Source: Prevotella sp. (lineage in GTDB: Bacteria > Bacteroidota > Bacteroidia > Bacteroidales > Bacteroidaceae). From it: a stretch of 64,000 nt of DNA. A model generated the notes under the pieces. The model had not been told where the DNA came from, did no database searches, and saw only the letters and a program-made list of their open reading frames with translations. The translations under genes and the position numbers were made by a program. Location: NCBI GenBank assembly GCA_021204905.1, contig JAJPYN010000004.1, positions 1-64,000 on the forward strand, written 5' to 3'. The number at the start of each line of letters is the position of its first letter. Position 1 is the stretch's first letter. Shown in pieces: positions 60,026 through 64,000 of the stretch.

Positions 60026-63000
60026 TTAGAGGTTTACTGTAACCTTCTCGCCGGTGTAATGAACCGTTTGGCCGTCGGCATCGGGGTCGTATGGCTGCGC
60101 CTTGTCTTTGCTTACCGGCACGATAATGAAGTCGCGCTCGGTGAGCATGCCGGGGAACTCGCCCTCGCACTGGCCTATCGTGAGCGTCTTGGTCGCCTCG
60201 TCGTAGGTGAACGGTATCTTCTCGTAGCGTCCGGCCTCATAACCGTAGTTGACGGCCTCGTCTTCGTAGAGCGTGAAACTGCCGTCGGCGCCCTGATAGA
60301 CATAAAGTCTTATCTCGCTGTTCGGCACCTCGCAGGTGTATTCAATCTTCGGGCCGAAAGGAATGATCGAGCCCGCGCGAACGTAAATCGGGATGTGCTC
60401 ATAGGGTGCGGCCACCGTTTGCGTCTCGCCGCCGTTGGAGGCAATTTTTCCGCTGAAGAAATCGTACCACACGGCGTCTTTCGGGAAGTAAACCTCGCGG
60501 CTGCGTGCCTTATACGTATAGACGGGGTTTATCAGGAATGCCGGTCCGAACATGAACTGGTGGCCTATTTCATACGTGGCGGTGTCGTAACCGAAGTCCA
60601 TCACGAGCGGGCGCATTATGGTGTAATCGTTGAAATAAACATCGGCCGCGAGCGAGTAGATATAAGGCATCAGACGGTAGCGGAGCTCCATACAACTGCG
60701 TATCGTTTCGTAGGTAGGACTGCCCTCGGGCGCGATGTTCCACGGCTCGCGATAGGGGAATTGTCCGTGCGAACGGTAGATGGGAGCCCACATGCCGAAC
60801 TCGTGCCACCTGACATTCAGCTCGCGCCAATCGCGCAGATCCTCGTTCTCAACCCCCGTTGCGTCGTACAGCCTCTGCGCCGCCTCGTAACGTTTCTCCA
60901 CTGAGAAGCCGCCGATATCTTGGCTCCAATACGGCACGCCGGAGATGGAGAAGTTGAGTCCCGCCGCAATTTGTGTCTTCATATCCTCCCAGCGGGTGCC
61001 GATGTCGCCGCTCCACGTGGCGGTGGAATAGCGTTGTTCGGAAGCGAAACCGTTGCGGGTAAGGAGGAAGACACGCTTGTTCTCCGGCGAGAAGTTGTTG
61101 CCGAAGCCCCGCTGATCCCATTTCGCATTCGCCTCGAGCCATTTAGAATCGTGGTCGAGACCCGCCGTCTCATAGCCGCGCTGACCGTCGTAGATTGCCT
61201 CCGCGTTGACAATGGAGTAGGCGTTGAAGTATTCGTCGGACGAGCCGAGTGCCGTCGGACCGCTGAGCATCTTACGGTAATCGGTGTCCGTGCAGTCGCG
61301 AATGTTCGGCTCGGAGGCATCCATCCACCACGCGTCAATGCCGATCACGCCGAGGTTCTCATACATCTGCCGCCAGAAAATCTTGCGGGCGTCGGCGTTG
61401 TAAGCGTCGTAGAAGGAGTACATATACCCTATCCAGTCGTAGATGGAATCGCGGAGCGACTGCTGATAGATCATACCTTTGTCGTTCAACTCCTTGAAGT
61501 TGTCGGGTTTGAGATAGTACTTGGGCCAGCAGGAAATCATTATCTTCGCGTTGTTGGCATGTATGGTGTCAATCATTCCCTTCGGGTCGGAGAAGCGGTC
61601 AGGGTCAAACGTGAACGCGCCCCACTCGTCGTCGCGCCAGTAGTTCCAGTCCATTACGATGTTGTCGATAGGCAGATTTCTGTCGCGGAAACCTTGCAGT
61701 GCGTCGAGTATCTCGCTCTGTGTCTTATAGCGTTCGCGGCTCTGCCAGTAGCCGAAAAGCCACTCCGGCATAATCTGCGCCTTGCCTGTCAGCGTGCGGT
61801 AACCGGAAATCACGTCGTCGGCATCGCTGCCCAAGATGAAGTAATAGTCCATTTGCTTGGCCATCTCGCTCCAGAATGACAGCTTGCCCTGTTCCTTCGC
61901 GTCGACCGGGGCGTAGGCTCTCACGCCGCAATAAGCCTCGCCGCCGTCGGGTGTCCACTCCAAACGGAACTTATACGCTCTGTCCTTTTCGAGGTTGAGA
62001 CTTGTCTTCCTTGCGTTGGGGTTCCACGATGAGCGCCATATTGTTTGTTCGTTCGAGCCGGTTCCCGCCACATCTTCGGTGTAGATATCCTGCCCGTCGA
62101 TGTATATCTTCTGATAGCCGGAATAGTAGTGGTAGAGCTTGTATTCGCCCGTCTCGTGCGGGATGATGGTGCCCTCGTAGACCACTTGTGCCGAGTCGAG
62201 AGGGAAGTCGGGCAGGTTCTTAATTGTTTTTATGTCCTCAAAGTAGATAGACTTCTCCGGCCGGACAAGCGTCTCGTGTCCCGGCGAAGAGTAGGTGCCG
62301 GTCAATGCGCCCTCATTGCCGTCCTTGTCAATCAGCGTGAACAAGTCGCCGAGCTGTTGGTATTCTTCGGGGTTGCCGAAACGGCAGAGGGAGTAAGTGT
62401 CAAAGAGTACGCCGTAGTGCTTGGAGGAGACGACGAACGGGATGCTCACTTTCGTGTTGTATTGGTAGAGCTCCTCGTTCTTGCCTTTGTAGTTCCATTC
62501 GTCCGCCTGGTGCTGTCCCAGTCCGAAGAACGCCTCGTCGTCGGGACTCTCGAATACGTTACGCCACGTCCAGCCCTTATACAGTTGGTCGGTGCCGTCG
62601 GCTTTCGTGCGCGTTACCTCGTATGGTGCGAACGTCTTGCCGCCGCCCTCCTGTTCCTGCAATACCGTGTTGCCGTCCTTGTCGAAGAAACTTACCTCGC
62701 CCGTAGAGACAAGCACTTGCGCCGTCAACTCGGAGGTGGAGAGGGTTACGGTGTCGCCCTTTTCCTCTACATCAAACGAAGTCTTGACATCGCGGTCGAC
62801 AATAATGAGGCTCTGCGGGTCGGCAAATTTCTTCTCCGCAGTGGCGCTCACACGGATGATATTCTCTCCTTCTACTTGCAGACGCACAAGTTTCGGAGCG
62901 TTCTCTACGCTGTCGTTCTCAGCCAAATGGATGATTACGCCTCTGTCGTAACGCTCGACGGGGCCGGTGTTGCAGCCCGCCATCAGCAGCAAGCACAACG

Positions 63001-63028
63001 CCGCCGCGAAAATCGATTTTTTCTTCAT
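60026..63028 (-). CDS. GH31 family alpha-xylosidase-like lipoprotein with PA14 domain
   Basis: A 1000-residue exported glycosidase (signal peptide and lipobox LLMAGCN). The N-terminal beta domain is followed by a PA14-like insert (about residues 275-375; GTIIPHETGEYKLYHYYSGY, KIYIDGQDIYTE) and a TIM barrel. Catalytic residues: nucleophile Asp570 in WWMDASEPN and acid/base Asp675 in WSGDIG; MDWNYWRDDEWGAFTFDPDRF lies in the active-site loop region. C-terminal beta domains follow. GH31 enzymes with a PA14 insert include alpha-xylosidases of xyloglucan use in Bacteroides and Cellvibrio; the substrate is inferred. It lies between the FimB-like gene and dnaE. Confidence 0.9.
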   Translation of the reverse strand: MKKKSIFAAALCLLLMAGCNTGPVERYDRGVIIHLAENDSVENAPKLVRLQVEGENIIRVSATAEKKFADPQSLIIVDRDVKTSFDVEEKGDTVTLSTSELTAQVLVSTGEVSFFDKDGNTVLQEQEGGGKTFAPYEVTRTKADGTDQLYKGWTWRNVFESPDDEAFFGLGQHQADEWNYKGKNEELYQYNTKVSIPFVVSSKHYGVLFDTYSLCRFGNPEEYQQLGDLFTLIDKDGNEGALTGTYSSPGHETLVRPEKSIYFEDIKTIKNLPDFPLDSAQVVYEGTIIPHETGEYKLYHYYSGYQKIYIDGQDIYTEDVAGTGSNEQTIWRSSWNPNARKTSLNLEKDRAYKFRLEWTPDGGEAYCGVRAYAPVDAKEQGKLSFWSEMAKQMDYYFILGSDADDVISGYRTLTGKAQIMPEWLFGYWQSRERYKTQSEILDALQGFRDRNLPIDNIVMDWNYWRDDEWGAFTFDPDRFSDPKGMIDTIHANNAKIMISCWPKYYLKPDNFKELNDKGMIYQQSLRDSIYDWIGYMYSFYDAYNADARKIFWRQMYENLGVIGIDAWWMDASEPNIRDCTDTDYRKMLSGPTALGSSDEYFNAYSIVNAEAIYDGQRGYETAGLDHDSKWLEANAKWDQRGFGNNFSPENKRVFLLTRNGFASEQRYSTATWSGDIGTRWEDMKTQIAAGLNFSISGVPYWSQDIGGFSVEKRYEAAQRLYDATGVENEDLRDWRELNVRWHEFGMWAPIYRSHGQFPYREPWNIAPEGSPTYETIRSCMELRYRLMPYIYSLAADVYFNDYTIMRPLVMDFGYDTATYEIGHQFMFGPAFLINPVYTYKARSREVYFPKDAVWYDFFSGKIASNGGETQTVAAPYEHIPIYVRAGSIIPFGPKIEYTCEVPNSEIRLYVYQGADGSFTLYEDEAVNYGYEAGRYEKIPFTYDEATKTLTIGQCEGEFPGMLTERDFIIVPVSKDKAQPYDPDADGQTVHYTGEKVTVNL

Positions 63029-63058
63029 AAAATTATTGTTTTTGATTAGTGTAACTAT

Positions 63059-63976
63059 TTAGAAATCAATTAGTTCGAAGTTGCCCGCAGCCTTGCTCCC
63101 CGCGTCGCCGAAGTAGTCGGCAGAATGGCTCGTTATCATGTTCATCTCCACCGGCACGTTCGTGTAAACCACCTCGTGAAGGTCGTTGCCGCCGGAGTCG
63201 AGCGCCGTAATTGTCATCTTCAACTCGTCGGTGTCCTCGTGCGGGAACGTGAACACGTCGAAGGTCTGGCCGGCCTCGTGCGAGACGACATCGCGGTATT
63301 CGGTCTGCCGCGAGTTGACGCAACCGTAGCCCGTCGTGCCGTCGAGCGTCGAGCTGCCCCCCGTGTAATAAAACTTCATCTGCGCCACGTCGTCGGGGAT
63401 CTCGCCCTCGATGGTGAAACGGTACATCGCCACGCGACGGCTGACATCGGCGTCAAGCTCAATATTTACAAGCGTTTCGAGGCTGTCGGCGTAATAAACA
63501 TCGACATTGTTCGTGTAAAACCAGAACGTGTCCGTAACCTTGTTGCTCGGGAACTTCACGCCGTCAACGGAGGTCGTCGTCGCATTACCGTCGCAGCTGT
63601 GAAGCAGAAGAAGAATCTCGTAAGCGCCCTCGTCGTCAAGCTCGAACTGCACCGTACCGAACGCGTCGGCCGTGGCCTGTTGGTTGACCGTCTTCACGCG
63701 CGAGCCGCCTTGGTAAACAGCAACATTAATCCTGTCGCCAAGCTCGCCGACCGACGCCGCCGCACGACGTTTCGCCGCGGCAAACGTGCTGCCCCCGCCA
63801 TAGTTCGCCACGTCCAAATTCGCCACGCGCAGCGTCACCCACAGCCCTTCCTGAGGCTCTTCAACAGCGTCCCCGTCCGTGCCGTCGCCAGCGATGTAAT
63901 CATCAAGATTCAACTTCTCGCACGAAGCGGCAAGCAGCCCGGCAGCGACAAAAACCAATAACCTGCGAAACGACAT
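63059..63976 (-). CDS. FimB/Mfa2-like fimbrial subunit lipoprotein
   Basis: A 305-residue lipoprotein (MSFRRLLVFVAAGLLAASCEK, Cys19 as lipid site) with two beta-sandwich halves typical of the FimB/Mfa2 anchor family: INVAVYQGGSRVKTVNQQ, FDEGAYEI-type strands, then VSRRVAMYRFTIEGEIPDDVAQMKFYYTGG with the frequent phrase STLDGTTGYG and VNSRQTEYRD. Such proteins anchor or terminate type V fimbriae and are often paired with a fimbrillin gene, which is not seen here. It is the first gene of the minus-strand run, 30 bp before the GH31 gene. Confidence 0.75.
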   Translation of the reverse strand: MSFRRLLVFVAAGLLAASCEKLNLDDYIAGDGTDGDAVEEPQEGLWVTLRVANLDVANYGGGSTFAAAKRRAAASVGELGDRINVAVYQGGSRVKTVNQQATADAFGTVQFELDDEGAYEILLLLHSCDGNATTTSVDGVKFPSNKVTDTFWFYTNNVDVYYADSLETLVNIELDADVSRRVAMYRFTIEGEIPDDVAQMKFYYTGGSSTLDGTTGYGCVNSRQTEYRDVVSHEAGQTFDVFTFPHEDTDELKMTITALDSGGNDLHEVVYTNVPVEMNMITSHSADYFGDAGSKAAGNFELIDF

Positions 63977-64000
63977 AATATTAATTTAATTGCTTGAAAA

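Noticed and set aside
1..64000. CRISPR arrays, integrase or transposase genes, rRNA operons
   Set aside because: None was seen; no regularly spaced repeats, no recombinase motifs and no rRNA-like sequence.

Overview
This 64 kb window reads as a chromosomal segment of a GC-rich Bacteroidales bacterium. The evidence is the set of lineage-typical genes (MurF-alanine racemase fusion, DUF3098, GSCFA, DUF4348, DUF4923, FimB/Mfa2-type lipoprotein, PorE-like OmpA lipoprotein, carboxynorspermidine pathway enzymes) and many promoters of the Bacteroidetes type (TTTG, about 19-20 bases, TAnnTTTG) instead of -35/-10 boxes. I favour a Muribaculaceae/Barnesiellaceae/Rikenellaceae-like organism, but the sequence alone does not settle the family.

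Layout. 0-2.7 kb (minus): DUF1810, a Sel1-repeat protein, a relic of a SusC-like receptor, and pheS. 2.8-16.1 kb (plus): a DUF4348 lipoprotein and murB, then a dense collinear run ftsX-DUF3098-uppP-truB-queA-folK-yfhO-GSCFA-murF/alr-RNR C-terminal homolog-folB, joining cell division, undecaprenyl-phosphate recycling, tRNA modification, folate and peptidoglycan precursors. 16.1-24.4 kb: amidase and MlaD-like protein, dnaA, a SprT-like protein, nspC (minus), rnr and an RNA methyltransferase. 24.6-30.5 kb: gltB-gltD. 30.7-32.0 kb: an AT-rich patch with one orphan secreted protein and a structured leader. 32-38 kb: argS, RNase H, a collapsed GH43 gene, a poly-G frameshifted acyltransferase and dnaX. 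38-40.5 kb: a collapsed peroxiredoxin, tRNA-Arg(CCG) and fhs. 40.9-49.0 kb: dnaB, a HelD-like helicase, a PorE-like lipoprotein, rsmF and folA. 49.1-52.5 kb (minus): a DUF4923 lipoprotein, tRNA-Asn(GTT), and carboxynorspermidine synthase-recA. 52.8-56.3 kb: nhaD and an HhH/beta-barrel protein. 56.3-64 kb (minus): a FimB/Mfa2-like lipoprotein, a GH31 alpha-xylosidase and dnaE in one direction.

Most of this is housekeeping sequence. The most notable structure is a roughly 102-bp interspersed element with at least six copies in the window. Four copies are intergenic or at a gene edge, one of them split by about 71 bp. Two lie inside essential-type genes with the reading frame kept: the signal-peptide region of the N-acetylmuramoyl-L-alanine amidase and the linker of DnaX. 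Also notable are an acyltransferase switched out of frame at a G8 tract, three genes reduced to short relics (SusC-type, GH43, Bcp), and a candidate structured leader with mutually exclusive stems upstream of the orphan secreted protein.
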